A stretch of 6,152 nt of DNA from assembly GCA_900556675.1 (NCBI GenBank), contig USQE01000072.1:1-6152 (forward strand), given 5' to 3'. Positions within the stretch are counted from its first letter, which is position 1, and every line of letters begins with the position of its first letter. A model generated the notes under the pieces. That model worked only from the letters and a program-made list of their open reading frames with translations. It was not told the DNA's origin and did no database searches. Both the position numbers and the translations under genes were made by a program. Shown one piece after another: positions 5,856 to 6,152 of this stretch. Source of the stretch: an uncultured Collinsella sp. Lineage in GTDB: Bacteria > Actinomycetota > Coriobacteriia > Coriobacteriales > Coriobacteriaceae.

Positions 5856-5884
5856 TTGCACAGGCGGGGAGTCTCCCCTATAAT
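5856..5884 (+). promoter_or_regulatory. sigma-70-type promoter of the tRNA-Pro/tRNA-Gly operon
   Basis: The -35 element TTGCAC (5856-5861) and the consensus -10 element TATAAT (5879-5884) are separated by exactly 17 nt. Transcription would start near 5890-5892, about 45 nt before tRNA-Pro. The promoter lies 12 nt after brnQ ends and is the best promoter in the window. Its spacer contains an inverted repeat, described separately. Confidence 0.88.
5866..5878 (+). repeat. inverted repeat filling the promoter spacer
   Basis: GGGGA (5866-5870) and TCCCC (5874-5878) are perfect inverted arms around GTC, ending directly against the -10 box. On DNA this could be a small operator. In brnQ read-through RNA it could form a weak hairpin, but the bases after it (TATAATTT) are a poor T-tract. 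No regulator family can be named from 5-bp arms. Confidence 0.45.
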
Positions 5885-5935
5885 TTCCTTCGCTTTGGGA
5901 CACGCAAGGTTTAGACCTTAGCTGCTCAACACCTT

Positions 5936-6012
5936 CGGGACGTGGCGCAGTTTGGTAGCGCGCCTGCTTTGGGAGCAGGATGTCGCAGGTTCAAATCCTG
6001 TCGTCCCGACCA
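5936..6012 (+). tRNA. tRNA-Pro, anticodon TGG
   Basis: This is a complete 77-nt tRNA. The acceptor stem CGGGACG (5936-5942) pairs with CGTCCCG (6002-6008), the discriminator is A6009 and CCA is encoded (6010-6012). The anticodon stem CCTGC/GCAGG encloses loop TTTGGGA with anticodon TGG at 5970-5972, which reads CCA and, by wobble, other proline codons. The T arm GCAGG-TTCAAAT-CCTGT is normal. It is transcribed from the promoter at 5856-5884 with tRNA-Gly. Confidence 0.97.
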
Positions 6013-6018
6013 TATCTT

Positions 6019-6092
6019 GCGGGCGTAGTTCAATGGTAGAACCCCAGCCTTCCAAGCTGATGACGCGGGTTCGATTCCCGTCGCCCGCTCCA
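6019..6092 (+). tRNA. tRNA-Gly, anticodon TCC
   Basis: This is a complete 74-nt tRNA. The acceptor stem GCGGGCG (6019-6025) pairs with CGCCCGC (6082-6088), the discriminator is T6089 and CCA is encoded (6090-6092). The anticodon loop CTTCCAA (6049-6055) carries TCC at 6051-6053, which reads GGA and GGG. The T arm CGGG-TTCGATT-CCCG is normal. The outermost pair of the anticodon stem is a C6044/A6060 mismatch; the other four pairs are intact. It lies 6 nt after tRNA-Pro and is evidently co-transcribed with it. Confidence 0.97.
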
Positions 6093-6103
6093 CAAGATAG
6101 CTT

Positions 6104-6139
6104 AACGGCTCTGATTCCCTTTGGGATCAGAGCCGTTTT
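6104..6139 (+). terminator. intrinsic terminator of the tRNA operon
   Basis: AACGGCTCTGAT (6104-6115) pairs with ATCAGAGCCGTT (6126-6137). After one bulged T, the inner CCC/GGG pairs (6117-6119 with 6123-6125) close a TTT loop. The stem ends in TTTT (6136-6139). It begins 11 nt after the tRNA-Gly CCA end. The T-tract is short, but the stem is long and perfectly paired. Nothing is visible in the last 13 bases of the window. Confidence 0.9.
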
Positions 6140-6152
6140 CGTAAACGTGCCG

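Noticed and set aside
5936..6139. tRNA genes as the integration site of a mobile element
   Set aside because: No integrase, direct repeat of a tRNA 3' end or change in base composition is visible within the window.
1..6152. CRISPR array, insertion sequence or phage genes
   Set aside because: No regularly spaced repeats, transposase or terminal inverted repeats were seen, and nearly all of the sequence is accounted for by the listed genes and signals.

Overview
This is a high-GC bacterial window with tightly packed genes, all on the + strand. The genes have Shine-Dalgarno sites, the tRNA genes encode their CCA ends, and the tRNA-Gly resembles actinobacterial ones. Together with the gene content this suggests an anaerobic, gut-type actinobacterium of the Coriobacteriia (Collinsella-like). 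That assignment is an inference from style, not from a marker gene.

Positions 1-4462 hold a selenium gene cluster. After the tail of an unidentified upstream gene (to 49) come a family 4 glycosyltransferase (64-1281), selD for selenophosphate synthetase (1274-2323), yedF for a two-domain TusA/DsrE selenium or sulfur carrier (2385-3011), a small DUF3343 protein (3031-3282) and a PLP-dependent cysteine desulfurase or selenocysteine lyase-like enzyme (3279-4418). Short gaps, an 8-nt overlap (glycosyltransferase/selD) and a 4-nt ATGA overlap (DUF3343/desulfurase) indicate one operon, closed by a strong intrinsic terminator at 4433-4462. SelD is itself a selenoprotein: codon 17 is TGA, at the position of the catalytic Cys17 of E. 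coli SelD, and a bSECIS-like hairpin follows. Conventional gene calling would cut off the first 20 codons of this gene, including the catalytic residue. The likely logic is that the desulfurase, YedF and the DUF3343 protein mobilise and carry reduced selenium or sulfur to SelD, which makes selenophosphate for selenoprotein synthesis and possibly a selenium cofactor. The co-translated glycosyltransferase is the unexplained member.

Positions 4463-5844 carry brnQ, a branched-chain amino acid:cation symporter, as a separate unit. Positions 5845-6152 carry a near-consensus sigma-70 promoter with an inverted repeat in its spacer, followed by tRNA-Pro(TGG) and tRNA-Gly(TCC) separated by 6 nt, and a long-stem terminator. 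No CRISPR array, insertion sequence, phage gene or minus-strand gene is supported.
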